Of a DNA stretch of 64,000 bases, positions 16,820-25,821 are shown piece after piece (position 1 is the first letter of the stretch; each line of letters opens with the position of its first letter). The notes under the pieces are model-generated. The model saw nothing but the letters and a program-made list of their open reading frames with translations. It was not told the DNA's origin and did no database searches. The position numbers and the translations under genes are program-made. This stretch comes from Luteibacter sp. UNC138MFCol5.1 (GTDB taxonomy: Bacteria; Pseudomonadota; Gammaproteobacteria; Xanthomonadales; Rhodanobacteraceae): contig NZ_FODZ01000004.1 in assembly GCF_900110505.1 (NCBI RefSeq), forward strand, positions 250,143-314,142. The letters run 5' to 3'.

Positions 16820-18382
16820 TCAATGCTGCAGTGGCGGCGCGGGATGCTGCTGCTGTGGCTGCTGCGAAAGGACCGGCTGACGCTCCTGCTCTTCGGACCG
16901 GTTCGCGGCGTGGAACGTCGCGCTGCTCTGATCCAGCGGCGTCGTCACGGCCTGGCGTACGTCGACGTCGGCCACGCGCTTGAACGGCGAGTCGAGCTCG
17001 CCCTGGACGGCATACGCGCGCGCCCGATCGTCACCCATCACGACATGGTCGATGCGGGTGAGTCCCTGGGCACGTGCGGCGACGGCGAGCGATCCCGCGA
17101 AGTTGTCCGTGAGGTGATCCGGCGTGCGGCCGTGCTGCGCGTCGAGCGCGCGAACGCCCTGCAGCGCCTGGTTGTACATCGCATGCCCCGGGCTCGCGGC
17201 ATCCGTCAGGCTCGGATGGCCAGGCGACGTGCGAGCGGGAGCTGCCGGCTGCGCCGCCTTGTTCAACGCCTCGAGCGTCTTCGGTCCGACGATGCCGTCT
17301 TCCTTCATCCCGTGGTCGTGCTGGAATTTCTCCACGGCGGCCTTCGTGCCCGGACCGAACTGCGCGTCGGGCGTCAGCGGACGATCGTGGCCGTCCGTAT
17401 AACCGAGCTTGATGAGCTTTTCCTGGATCGCCGTGACGCTGGCACCGTGCGCTCCCTGACGCAGCGTCGAACCATGATGGGCGTGGGACCGACCACCCTG
17501 GCCGATCGCCTTGAGCGCGTCCTTGATGTCCGCGTCATTCGCCGACTGTTTCGGGTTGAAGTCGGGGCTGCCGACCTTCTCGTGTGCGCGGTCGAGCGCC
17601 GCCGCCTTCGCGGGATCCTTGTAGGCGTCCTTGTAGCGTTCCGCGATCTCGGCGGCCTTCGGACCGTCGTAGTACGGATAAGTACGCTTGATCTGTTCGG
17701 CCTTGGCCAGGACGTCGTCGTAGTCGCCGCCGTCCTTGAGCACCTTCTCGAACTTGGCGACCTGCGAGGGAATCTGGTTTTCGGTCTTCGCCAGGATGGC
17801 GATGGTCTCGAGGCGACGGTCTTCGGGAATGTTCTTGCCGAGCCGGTCGACCGTATCCATCGCGGACTGCGTCGCATTGCGGATCTGCGGGTAGTCGATG
17901 TTCTTGTGGATCCACTTCTGGCCTTCTTCCGATCCGGCCCACGCGTTGATGCCGTCGCGGGTATCGGTATCGATGAAGGAGAGGGTTGAGCGCCCGTCCT
18001 TTCCGTTGCCGTGGCTGAGCAGGTCCTTGCGCAGCTGCGCGGTGTCGCTGGTGAACTTCAGGCCATGGTCCTTCGCGTACTTCGCCGACTGATCGATGAC
18101 CGCGTCGACATACGTCGTCTCGCCCGGCTTCAGCGCGGCGCCGTCGGTCGCGCCGAGGGCCCAGGTGCCCCGCTTGCCAAGGTCGACCTGGATGGTGCCG
18201 AGCGTGTAACCGCTGTCCGCCACGATCCTGCCCGGGGTGCCCCAGTGGGGATCGGACGTTCCCACCGTGACGCCCGTGATGGACAGGTGGTACGAGGATG
18301 GGCCGCCTTCCGTGCCGCGGCCCACCACGAAGTACGTGGCGCCGGCGGCGGAATCGAGATCGTGCGTATCGGGACCAGCCAT
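16820..18382 (-). CDS. XVIPCD-containing putative type IV secretion effector with peptidoglycan-binding domain
   Basis: A 520-residue protein without a signal peptide. Residues 1-300 form an uncharacterised, possibly peptidoglycan-degrading, domain. Residues 306-375 are a peptidoglycan-binding type 1 domain (LRQGAHGASVTAIQEKL, FGPGTKAAVEKFQ, GIVGPKTLEALN). Residues 389 to about 490 match the Xanthomonadales VirD4-interacting domain (SPGHAMYNQALQGVRALD, LTDNFAGSLAVAARAQGL, RIDHVVMG, RAYAVQGELDSP). The tail is Gln-rich, as is usual after XVIPCD. This layout is known for antibacterial X-T4SS effectors. The gene immediately upstream encodes an LprI-like exported protein, a probable immunity factor. 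The secretion machinery itself is not in the window. Confidence 0.85.
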   Translation of the reverse strand: MAGPDTHDLDSAAGATYFVVGRGTEGGPSSYHLSITGVTVGTSDPHWGTPGRIVADSGYTLGTIQVDLGKRGTWALGATDGAALKPGETTYVDAVIDQSAKYAKDHGLKFTSDTAQLRKDLLSHGNGKDGRSTLSFIDTDTRDGINAWAGSEEGQKWIHKNIDYPQIRNATQSAMDTVDRLGKNIPEDRRLETIAILAKTENQIPSQVAKFEKVLKDGGDYDDVLAKAEQIKRTYPYYDGPKAAEIAERYKDAYKDPAKAAALDRAHEKVGSPDFNPKQSANDADIKDALKAIGQGGRSHAHHGSTLRQGAHGASVTAIQEKLIKLGYTDGHDRPLTPDAQFGPGTKAAVEKFQHDHGMKEDGIVGPKTLEALNKAAQPAAPARTSPGHPSLTDAASPGHAMYNQALQGVRALDAQHGRTPDHLTDNFAGSLAVAARAQGLTRIDHVVMGDDRARAYAVQGELDSPFKRVADVDVRQAVTTPLDQSSATFHAANRSEEQERQPVLSQQPQQQHPAPPLQH

Positions 18383-18407
18383 GACGGGTCACTCCATGTC
18401 AGCGGGA

Positions 18408-18851
18408 TCAGAGGTCGTTGGCGACCGCGAGGTACTTGTCGAGGGCGTTCGCACGCTCGCACAGACGGAACACTTCACTCTGCGCGACCTGCAGATCGGC
18501 GACGGTCTCGTCCGGGTAGAGCGACGCCTCGAACGTGTTGCTGGCCTTCTGCAGCGCGAGCCACGAGCGCTCCGCGGCGACGAGGTTCTCCTTCGCCTTG
18601 CCGCTGAGCTTCGCGGTCAACGCCTTGTAGCTGGCGTTGAGCCGGCCGTCCTGACGCGCCTTTTCGGCGTTGATGCAGTTGCCCAGTGCGCCCTGGTCCG
18701 AGCCCGCCTTGTCGATGCAGCCGTAGAACGACTGCGTGATGCCCTGCGGAGCCTGGCTCCGAATGACCTGACTCGTGCTCTCGGAAGCGGCCGCGGAACC
18801 GGCGGCGCCGATGAGGGCGAAGGCGAGGGCGAACGTCTTGACCGTGTGCAT
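18408..18851 (-). CDS. LprI-like (DUF1311) exported protein, putative immunity protein
   Basis: A 147-residue exported protein with a signal peptide ending GSAAAS. The mature part has the LprI N-terminal (DUF1311) features: four cysteines (F-Y-G-C-I-D-K, G-N-C-I-N-A-E, L-C-E), LNASYKAL and AERSWLALQ. LprI of Mycobacterium inhibits lysozyme. Here the gene sits 25 bases upstream of an XVIPCD effector with a peptidoglycan-binding domain, so protection of the producer's own wall is a natural reading. That role is inferred. The first ATG is used, just before the signal peptide. Confidence 0.78.
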   Translation of the reverse strand: MHTVKTFALAFALIGAAGSAAASESTSQVIRSQAPQGITQSFYGCIDKAGSDQGALGNCINAEKARQDGRLNASYKALTAKLSGKAKENLVAAERSWLALQKASNTFEASLYPDETVADLQVAQSEVFRLCERANALDKYLAVANDL

Positions 18852-18954
18852 CCGTCACTCCTGGATTGGGAACCCCTAAACCTACACAGGATAGTGGACG
18901 GATTTCCATCGAAATGTGGTGAAGTCCACGCTTCGCGACCGCCCGGGTTCGCCC

Positions 18955-20967
18955 CTACCGGGCACCGATGCGTCCGGCCATGCGGGCCACCCAGCGATAC
19001 ATGAAGAGGACGACCAGCGCGAACGCGGTGCCGCCGATCCATTGCGCCTTTTCGGCGAAGTCGGGGCCGACCAGGGCCAGCGGCGCCTGCGGATTGCTGA
19101 AGCCCAGCTTGTCCGCGAAGGCCACGATCGCGGCGATCAGCACGCCGATGATGCTCTCGCCGACGATCAGGCCCGAGGCGAGCAGCACACCGAGCTGCTT
19201 CGTGCTTTCGGGTCGCGCCGTGCGATCGGCGCGACGATCGAAGTACCAGCCGACGACGGAACCGACCACCACCATCAGGGTGCTCACAGTCGGCAGGTAG
19301 ATGCCCAGGCCGACGGCCAGCGGCGGAATGCGTACATGCCGGGTCGTGCGAGCCAGGACTTCGTCGATGACGATGAGCGCGATGCCGATGCCGACGCCGA
19401 CCTCGATCAGGCTCCAGTCGATGTTCCCGGTGATCACGCCCTGGGCGAGGGCCGAAATCAGGCCGGCCTGTGGCGCCGGCAGGGCCTGCGGACCCGCGCC
19501 CGCCACGCCGACGAAACCGTACGCGGTGTTCACCAGGTCCAGCACCGGCGGAATGACCGCGGCGCCCGCGATCACGCCCACCACGAGCGCGACCTGCTGT
19601 CGCCACGGCGTGGCGTCGACCAGCTGACCGGTCTTGAGGTCCTGCAGATTGTTGTTGGCGATCGCGGCGACGGTGAAGACCACGGCCGTGATGAACAGCG
19701 CGAACGCCACCAGCGCCTTGCCTTCGGCTTCGCCGACATGCGGCTTGACGAACGCGACCAGCAACAGCGCGGCAGCGATCACCACCAGGATGCCGACGCC
19801 CGAGAGCGGGCTGTTGGACGAGCCGATGAGGCCCGCCATGTAGCCGCACACGGTCGACACGAAGAAGCCCATCAGCACGACGAAAGCCACACCGCCAATG
19901 GCCAGCACGCCGACCTGACCGCTCAGGCCGGCCGAGTTGCCGAAGTAGCCGAGCAGCCACGCGATCGGCACGAAGCAGGCCAGCGTGACCGCGCCAACGA
20001 TCCCGATCGGGATGTCGCGCTCGGTCCGCGGCAGCGTGTCGGCCTTGCCGGCCTTGCGCACCCTGGACGCGGCCATCGCCGAGGTGAGGCCGGTGATGAC
20101 CGGCTTCACCAGCTTGGCGAGCGTCCAGATGGCCGACACGCCGAGCGTGCCCGCGCCCACGTAGCGCACCTTCTGGCTCCAGGTGGCGTTGGCGAGATCG
20201 GCCATCGATTGGGACAGGTCGCCCAGCGCGGAGAAGTGCGGCACGCCCCAGACCCAGCCGATGATGGCGCCGATCAGCATGGCGACGCCCACCGTGATGC
20301 CCACCAGATGGCCGATCGCGAGCAGGGCGAACGACAGACCGAAATCGAAGCCGGTGACGCCGCCCCGCTCGCTGACGCGGAAGTAGCGGACGAAGTCGCT
20401 CGCGAACACCTGGGTCGCCACGATCACGGCGAACACGGCCGAGACGATCGAGCCCCACAGCACGGCCAGGAGCCCGGCGCGGCTTTCTTCCACGCTGGCG
20501 GCATCGGCGTCGTCGCCGCTGCCCACCTTGAGCACCTCGGCGCAGGCGATGCCTTCGGGGTAGGGAAGGTCCGAGTTCGTCACCAGCGCGCGGCGCAGCG
20601 GGATCGAGTACATCACGCCCAGGACGCCACCCAGCGCGCACACGGCGAACGACGTCCAGAACGGAAAATCGGCCCACCACCCGATCATGATCATGCCCGG
20701 CAGCACGAAGATGATGGAAGACAGGGTGCCCGCCGCCGAGGCGATGGTCTGCACCACGTTGTTTTCCTGGATGGTGGAATCCTTGAACCCGCGAAGCAGG
20801 GCCATGGAAATCACCGCCGCGGGAATCGAGGTCGCGAACGTGAGGCCGGCCTTGAGGCCGAAGAAGACGTTGGCGGCGGTGAACACCACCGTGATGATCA
20901 CGCCGAGGACCAGGCCACGGACCGTCAGCTCCTTGCGGTCGCTGGATTGAGTAAGTTTTTCGCCCAC
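18955..20967 (-). CDS. OPT family oligopeptide transporter
   Basis: A 670-residue inner-membrane transporter with about 15 hydrophobic helices. Family landmarks include LTVRGLVLGVIITVVFTAANVFFGLKAGLTFATSIPAAVISM at the N-terminus, NNVVQTIASAAGTL, the PYPEGIACAEVLKVG motif and the C-terminal LASGLIVGESIIGVL. OPT transporters import oligopeptides or metal-chelate complexes with protons. The GTG at 20967 fits the family N-terminus and has an AGGA site upstream; the open frame runs further up but becomes non-hydrophobic and shadow-like. It is monocistronic, and the 3' end lies about 100 bases beyond the LprI-like start. Confidence 0.9.
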   Translation of the reverse strand: MGEKLTQSSDRKELTVRGLVLGVIITVVFTAANVFFGLKAGLTFATSIPAAVISMALLRGFKDSTIQENNVVQTIASAAGTLSSIIFVLPGMIMIGWWADFPFWTSFAVCALGGVLGVMYSIPLRRALVTNSDLPYPEGIACAEVLKVGSGDDADAASVEESRAGLLAVLWGSIVSAVFAVIVATQVFASDFVRYFRVSERGGVTGFDFGLSFALLAIGHLVGITVGVAMLIGAIIGWVWGVPHFSALGDLSQSMADLANATWSQKVRYVGAGTLGVSAIWTLAKLVKPVITGLTSAMAASRVRKAGKADTLPRTERDIPIGIVGAVTLACFVPIAWLLGYFGNSAGLSGQVGVLAIGGVAFVVLMGFFVSTVCGYMAGLIGSSNSPLSGVGILVVIAAALLLVAFVKPHVGEAEGKALVAFALFITAVVFTVAAIANNNLQDLKTGQLVDATPWRQQVALVVGVIAGAAVIPPVLDLVNTAYGFVGVAGAGPQALPAPQAGLISALAQGVITGNIDWSLIEVGVGIGIALIVIDEVLARTTRHVRIPPLAVGLGIYLPTVSTLMVVVGSVVGWYFDRRADRTARPESTKQLGVLLASGLIVGESIIGVLIAAIVAFADKLGFSNPQAPLALVGPDFAEKAQWIGGTAFALVVLFMYRWVARMAGRIGAR

Positions 20968-21112
20968 GGCGTCGTTCCGTCCTGTGATGGTCCCTGGTTT
21001 CCGCCGTTCGACGGCGCGCTGAATCGGGCCGCCTGCGCGGCGGCCGGGCCCTAGGGTTGCCGGATTCGGCGGGAATCGCAATGGGCCCGCCACGCCGATC
21101 GCCGCGAAGGAA

Positions 21113-22015
21113 TCAGCTGGCCGGATGGCGCTCGCGCAGGTAATCGATGAAGACCCGGAGCTTGCGCGGCATGTGCATGCGGTTCGGGTAGTACACGTGG
21201 AACGGGCTATAGGTCGGCCAGTACGCCTGCAGGACGGGGACCAGCGCGCCGGACGCCAGGTGCGGCGACGCCATGCTTTCGAAGTGGCAGCCGACGCCGA
21301 CGCCCGAAAGCGCCGCGGCGAGCAGGAGGCCATCGTCGTTGCTGATCATGCTGGCGCGCGTGTCGACTTCGACCAGCCGCCCCTCCTGCATGAATTCCCA
21401 TCGCATCGGGCTACGGTCGTGGTCCAGGCGCACGCCGACGCAGCGGTGGCGAAGCAGGTCCGCAGGCGTGTCGGGCACGCCATGTGCCCGCGCGTACGCC
21501 GGCGACACGAACGTCGCGATCCGCTGCGGGCCTCCGATCGGATGCGCGACCACATCCTTGCCCAGCGATTCGCCGATGCGGAAACCGGCGTCGAACCCTG
21601 TCGCCACGAGATCCACGAAACGGTTGTCGCAGTGCAACTCGACGACGACGTCGGGATACCGCGCATGGAAGTCGGGCAGGTGAGGCATCACCAGGATGTC
21701 GGCGATGGCGCGCGGCAGATTGATGCGCAGGAGTCCGGCGGGCGCGTCGCGCGTCTCGCTCACCGCGGCCATCGCCGCCGTCAATCCATGGAGCGCCGGC
21801 TGCGCCTCGTCCAGAAAGCGCTGGCCGACCTCCGTAAGGCCCACGCGGCGGGTCGAGCGATCGAGCAGCCGGACGCCCAGACGCGCCTCGAGCGTCCGCA
21901 CGGTCTGCGACAACGCCGAGGTCGACACCCCGAGTTCGGCGGCCGCGCGGGTGAAGCTGGTGTGCCGGGCGACGCAGGCGAAGGCGGCGATGGCGGGGAA
22001 CTGATCGGGCGTCAT
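21113..22015 (-). CDS. LysR family transcriptional regulator
   Basis: A 300-residue LysR regulator. The winged helix-turn-helix fills residues 1-60 (FACVARHTSFTRAAAELGVSTSALSQTVRTLEARLGVRLLDRSTRRVGLT). A substrate-binding domain follows (about 90-295). It belongs to the CrgA/DmlR-like group with GLLRINLPRAIADILVMPHL. The gene is divergent from an aldo/keto reductase gene, with a T-N11-A dyad in the space between, so it probably controls that gene. The ATG at 22015 is the usual LysR start; an earlier ATG at 22075 would put coding sequence over the operator. Confidence 0.9.
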   Translation of the reverse strand: MTPDQFPAIAAFACVARHTSFTRAAAELGVSTSALSQTVRTLEARLGVRLLDRSTRRVGLTEVGQRFLDEAQPALHGLTAAMAAVSETRDAPAGLLRINLPRAIADILVMPHLPDFHARYPDVVVELHCDNRFVDLVATGFDAGFRIGESLGKDVVAHPIGGPQRIATFVSPAYARAHGVPDTPADLLRHRCVGVRLDHDRSPMRWEFMQEGRLVEVDTRASMISNDDGLLLAAALSGVGVGCHFESMASPHLASGALVPVLQAYWPTYSPFHVYYPNRMHMPRKLRVFIDYLRERHPAS

Positions 22016-22029
22016 GGGCTGGCCGATTG

Positions 22030-22044
22030 TGAAGTGTGACTTCA
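22030..22044. promoter_or_regulatory. LysR-type T-N11-A box
   Basis: TGAAG-N5-CTTCA, a 15-base dyad of the T-N11-A form recognised by LysR proteins, lies 15 bases before the LysR start and about 80 bases before the divergent aldo/keto reductase. Confidence 0.6.
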
Positions 22045-22123
22045 AAGCGTATGCGCGCCGCCCCTCTTTTTCCACACGACCGGGCTACCTAGATTCCTCG
22101 TAACCCCCACTGGAACCGCCCCC

Positions 22124-23188
22124 ATGAGCAAGCAACTCAACGACTACGTCACGCTCGGCCGCTCCGGCCTGCGCGTCAGCCCGGTATCGATCGGCACCAT
22201 GACCTTCGGCAAGGACTGGGGCTGGGGCGCCACCGAGGAGGACGCCCGCCGGATGCTCGATGTCTACATGGAGCGCGGCGGCAACTTCATCGACACCGCC
22301 AACTTCTACACGGGCGGCACCTCGGAGCGCCTGCTGGGCGAGTTCCTGCGCGGACGCCGCGACCGTGCCGTGCTGGCCACCAAGTACTCGCTCAACGTCG
22401 ACCCGTCCAACATCAACGCCGGCGGCAACCATCGCCGCAACATGGTGCGCGCGGTGGACGAGAGCCTGAAGCGGCTGGGCACCGACTACATCGACCTGTA
22501 CTACCTGCATGTGTGGGACGGCACGACGCCGGTGGACGAAGTGATGCGCGCGTTCGACGACCTGGTGCGCGCCGGCAAGATCGTCTACGCCGGCATCTCG
22601 GATACACCGGCGTGGCAGGTAGCGCGCATGCATATGCTGGCGGATCTGCGCGGCTGGGCACCGCTGGTCGCGTTGCAGATCGAGCACAGCCTGGTGGAGC
22701 GGACGGTCGAGCACGACCTGATTCCCATGGCGCGTGAACTCGGGCTCGGCGTGGTGGCCTGGTCGCCGCTGGCCAATGGCGTCCTGTCCGGCAAGTACAC
22801 CCGCGCCGACATCGAAGCGCACAAGGGTGCCGACATGTTCACCGGTGGCCGCGCGGCGGTCGCCGCGGGCGTCGGCTCGCTCAGCGAGCGGAATCTGGAC
22901 ATCGCGGACGTCGTCAAGGCCGTCGCGGAAGAGCTAGGGCACAGCCCGGCGCAGGTCGCACTGGGATGGCTGCTGGCCAAGACCGCGCCAGCCGTCATTC
23001 CGATCCTCGGTGCGCGTACCGCGAGCCAGTTCGAAGAGAACCTCGACGCGCTCTCGGTCACGTTGTCGCCCGCACAGGTGGCCCGCCTCGACCAGGCCAG
23101 CGAGATCGCGACACCGTTCCCGCATCGCTTCCTTCCGCTCGTGCAGGCGCAGGTGCTCGGCGAAGGACGGCTGAACGTCGCCCGCTGA
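22124..23188 (+). CDS. Aldo/keto reductase
   Basis: A 354-residue NAD(P)H-dependent oxidoreductase with the TIM-barrel aldo/keto reductase signatures: GTMTFGKDWGWG, the catalytic D-x-x-x-x-Y as NFIDTANFYTGGTSERLLG, the KRLGTDYIDLYYLHVWDGTTP segment with the active-site His, and the coenzyme site IPILGARTASQFEENLDAL near the C-terminus. It resembles the YajO/Tas-like group. The substrate is unknown; carbonyl detoxification is likely. It is divergent from a LysR regulator and probably under its control. Confidence 0.92.
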   Translation: MSKQLNDYVTLGRSGLRVSPVSIGTMTFGKDWGWGATEEDARRMLDVYMERGGNFIDTANFYTGGTSERLLGEFLRGRRDRAVLATKYSLNVDPSNINAGGNHRRNMVRAVDESLKRLGTDYIDLYYLHVWDGTTPVDEVMRAFDDLVRAGKIVYAGISDTPAWQVARMHMLADLRGWAPLVALQIEHSLVERTVEHDLIPMARELGLGVVAWSPLANGVLSGKYTRADIEAHKGADMFTGGRAAVAAGVGSLSERNLDIADVVKAVAEELGHSPAQVALGWLLAKTAPAVIPILGARTASQFEENLDALSVTLSPAQVARLDQASEIATPFPHRFLPLVQAQVLGEGRLNVAR

Positions 23189-23262
23189 AATGCGGGCGAT
23201 GCCGAGGCCGCGGCGCGAAGGAAGGGCGGCTTGTTCCGTCGCGGCCTTCCTCCCGGCGTGAA

Positions 23263-24195
23263 TCAGCTGCCCGGCTTGTTGAGGAACGAAACCAGGGCAG
23301 AGATGGTCTGCTCGGGCGCTTCTTCCATCAGCCAGTGGCCCGAGCCCTTGATGATGACACCCTCGACCTGCGTGTCGACCAGACGCCCCTGGTCGATCAG
23401 GAACTGGCCGCTGGCCTTCTCGCCTGCCAGGACGAGCATGGGAACATGCAGTGGCGTGCGGGCGAACGCGGAGAAATCCTTCGCGTCCTGCTCGAAGTTG
23501 CGGAAGTATTCGAAGCCAGCGCGCATGCCGCCGGGTTGGGCATACTGCGCGGCGTAGAACTGCCGGTCCGCCTCGGGAACCGAATGCGTGCGGTCGGCGG
23601 CGAAATCGTTCCAGAAATGCTCGAAGTAGATCCGTTCCCGGCCGTCGACCAGCTTGAGCGGCGTCTCACCGTAGAAGTGGAAATGCCACAGGTCGCGCAG
23701 CAACCAGACCTTGGTCCAGTCGCCCACGCCAGGCAGGAAGGCGTCCATCAGCACCACGCTCTCCACCTGGTCGGGGTATTGGGCCACGTAGGCGTAGGCG
23801 ACCATCAGCCCGATGTCGTGACCGACGATCTTGACCTTCGGATAGCCCAGCGAGCGCACCAGCGCGTGGATGTCCTGGGCCATCGTCTTCTTGTCGTAGC
23901 CGCCTCGCGGTTTCGACGACGAGCCAGCGCCGCGCAGGTCCGGGGCAATCACGACGTGCTTATCGGCCAGCTGGCTCATCAGCGGGCGCCACATACGGCT
24001 CGTCTCCGCATAACCGTGTAGCAGCACGACCGGCGTGCCGCTGCCATGCCCCGCCTGCAGGTAATGAAGCGTGACGCCATTGACGTTGGCCGAGTGGCTT
24101 TCGATGCCTTCGCTGGCCGCTTGGCTCGAGAAAACGGCGAATAGGGCCAGCCACGCGATGGCGGCGGGGCGGAAGAAGCGAAACAGCGTTTTCAT
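23263..24195 (-). CDS. Exported alpha/beta hydrolase (dehalogenase/epoxide hydrolase-like)
   Basis: A 310-residue alpha/beta hydrolase with a signal peptide (AIAWLALFAVFSSQAAS). The core shows the oxyanion HGYAETSRMW motif, APDLRGAGSSSKP, the nucleophile elbow VGHDIGL with Asp as nucleophile, and the histidine in KGSGHWLMEEAPE. An Asp nucleophile groups it with haloalkane/fluoroacetate dehalogenases and epoxide hydrolases rather than serine esterases. Which reaction it runs is not resolvable by eye. Convergent with the aldo/keto reductase; the isochorismatase-like gene lies 83 bases upstream on the same strand. Confidence 0.85.
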   Translation of the reverse strand: MKTLFRFFRPAAIAWLALFAVFSSQAASEGIESHSANVNGVTLHYLQAGHGSGTPVVLLHGYAETSRMWRPLMSQLADKHVVIAPDLRGAGSSSKPRGGYDKKTMAQDIHALVRSLGYPKVKIVGHDIGLMVAYAYVAQYPDQVESVVLMDAFLPGVGDWTKVWLLRDLWHFHFYGETPLKLVDGRERIYFEHFWNDFAADRTHSVPEADRQFYAAQYAQPGGMRAGFEYFRNFEQDAKDFSAFARTPLHVPMLVLAGEKASGQFLIDQGRLVDTQVEGVIIKGSGHWLMEEAPEQTISALVSFLNKPGS

Positions 24196-24278
24196 GAGAG
24201 GTCCTCGTCTGATAGGTCATGGAGGACCAGGGCCCTCCTGACGGGTTGGATGCCGTCGCCGGCGGAGAGCTGTGCCGG

Positions 24279-24920
24279 TCAGGGATCGCTGGTGAAGGGA
24301 ATGCGCGCCAGGAACTCACGCGTCGTGAGGAGCGCGTGGGCGTACGTCGGCCCATTGACTTCGTGCGCGTAGAACATCGCGTCGTGACTCAGGGCCGCCG
24401 TGGCATCGGTCACCAGGGTCACGTGGTAGCCGAGTTCGCTGGCGTGGCGGGCGGTGGTTTCCACACAGACATTCGCCATCAGGCCGATCACCACGACGTG
24501 GCTGATGCGCTGCTGCCTGAGCAGCACATCGAGGTCCGTGCCCACGAATCCATTGGTGCCCCAGTGCTCCTTCGCCACCGTATCGCCAGGGGCCGGCACG
24601 AAGTCCGGATGCCACTGGCCACCCCAACCGTTCTTCAGGAACGCCTGGGCCTGCGAGGTCACCTGCTGGTAGGGCGTAAGGTACTGCCAGCGATCGAAGT
24701 CGTTGGGTCCGGCGCGGTGGTGAGGCACGAAGAACAACGGCCATCGTGCGCAAGCGATCGCTTGCCGGATCCGGCGTAGGTTAGGCACCAGACCCACGGC
24801 GATGGCCACGTCGGCGACGCGCGGCCACAGTTTTCCGCCCTCGGACAGGAAGTCGTTGTACGCGTCGACCAGCAGCAGAGCGGTATGGCCTGGTGGATAG
24901 ACCGGCCCCAGCGAATCCAT
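24279..24920 (-). CDS. Cysteine hydrolase (isochorismatase family)
   Basis: A 213-residue isochorismatase-fold hydrolase. The catalytic triad positions are visible: Asp in LLLVDAYNDFL, Lys in VAKEHWGTNGF, and Cys in LMANVCVETTARHA, with the cis-peptide G-L-M-A-N-V motif just before it. Members hydrolyse isochorismate, nicotinamide or N-carbamoyl compounds; the substrate is not known here. The ATG at 24920 is chosen for its GGAG site and because the fold begins there. It may be co-transcribed with the hydrolase downstream. Confidence 0.85.
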   Translation of the reverse strand: MDSLGPVYPPGHTALLLVDAYNDFLSEGGKLWPRVADVAIAVGLVPNLRRIRQAIACARWPLFFVPHHRAGPNDFDRWQYLTPYQQVTSQAQAFLKNGWGGQWHPDFVPAPGDTVAKEHWGTNGFVGTDLDVLLRQQRISHVVVIGLMANVCVETTARHASELGYHVTLVTDATAALSHDAMFYAHEVNGPTYAHALLTTREFLARIPFTSDP

Positions 24921-25096
24921 GGCGATGTCTCCGGACGCGCGCCACCGGCGCGACCACACCAGCATCGCCGGCTCGTCGATCAGCCGCATCGCGGCGATGG
25001 GTGAGGTGCCGGTCATCCATTTGGGGGATAGCCGTCGCGGTGCCGGCTTGCGGTACATTCCATGTGACGACGTCGGCGGGCGTAGCGGAGTTGCAC

Positions 25097-25720
25097 ATGG
25101 CCATCCGGATACTGACCATCGACGATCATCCATTGGTCCGGCACGGCATCGCCGCCATGCTGGAAATCGAGCCCGATCTGGTCGTGGTCGACGAGGCGGG
25201 CGACGTCGAAGGCGGCCTGGAGAAATTTCGCCGTCTGCTGCCGGATATCGTGCTCGTGGACCTGCAGATGCCCGGTTGTAACGGCATCGAGTTCATCCGC
25301 CTGTTGCGAGGGGAGTATCCCGACGCACGGGTAGCGGTGCTGACGACGTTCGGCGGCGATGGCAACGCCCGCGAGGCGATCGCCGCGGGCGCTTACGGTT
25401 ACCTGCTGAAAAGTTCGCTGCGTGGCGAGCTCATCGCCGCGTTACGCGACATCGCGCAAGGGAAGCGCTGCGTATCCGTCGAGGTGTCGCAGGAGATTTC
25501 CCGGCACATCGGCGAGGAATCCTTGACAGCCCGCGAGCTGACCATCCTCACGGCGCTGGCCCGCGGCTGGGAAAACAAGCGGATCGCCAGCGAAATGGGC
25601 ATCTCGGCCGAAACCGTCAAATCGCACCTGGCGAGCATTTTCGAGAAGATCGATGCCGGCAACCGGACCGAGGCCTTCCAGATCGCGCTTCGCCGCGGAT
25701 TGGTCCGGCTGGACGACTGA
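25097..25720 (+). CDS. NarL/FixJ family response regulator
   Basis: A 207-residue response regulator. The receiver domain (1-120) has the acidic pair DD at 9-10, the phospho-acceptor D55 in IVLVDLQMPG, the Thr in VLTTFG and the Lys in LLKSS. A LuxR-type helix-turn-helix follows (about 143-200: LTARELTILTALARGWENKRIASEMGISAETVKSHLASIFEKI). The ATG at 25097 is the family start. Its partner is almost surely the propeller kinase 100 bases downstream on the same strand. Confidence 0.92.
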   Translation: MAIRILTIDDHPLVRHGIAAMLEIEPDLVVVDEAGDVEGGLEKFRRLLPDIVLVDLQMPGCNGIEFIRLLRGEYPDARVAVLTTFGGDGNAREAIAAGAYGYLLKSSLRGELIAALRDIAQGKRCVSVEVSQEISRHIGEESLTARELTILTALARGWENKRIASEMGISAETVKSHLASIFEKIDAGNRTEAFQIALRRGLVRLDD

Positions 25721-25821
25721 GTGACAGGGCGTAGGCAGCGGCCCGCTCGCTGGGACATACTCCGCCACGTCCAACCGGCGGGGGAGATCGCCGGCCACTT
25801 TCTTCCGAGTGCGTCTCGCCC

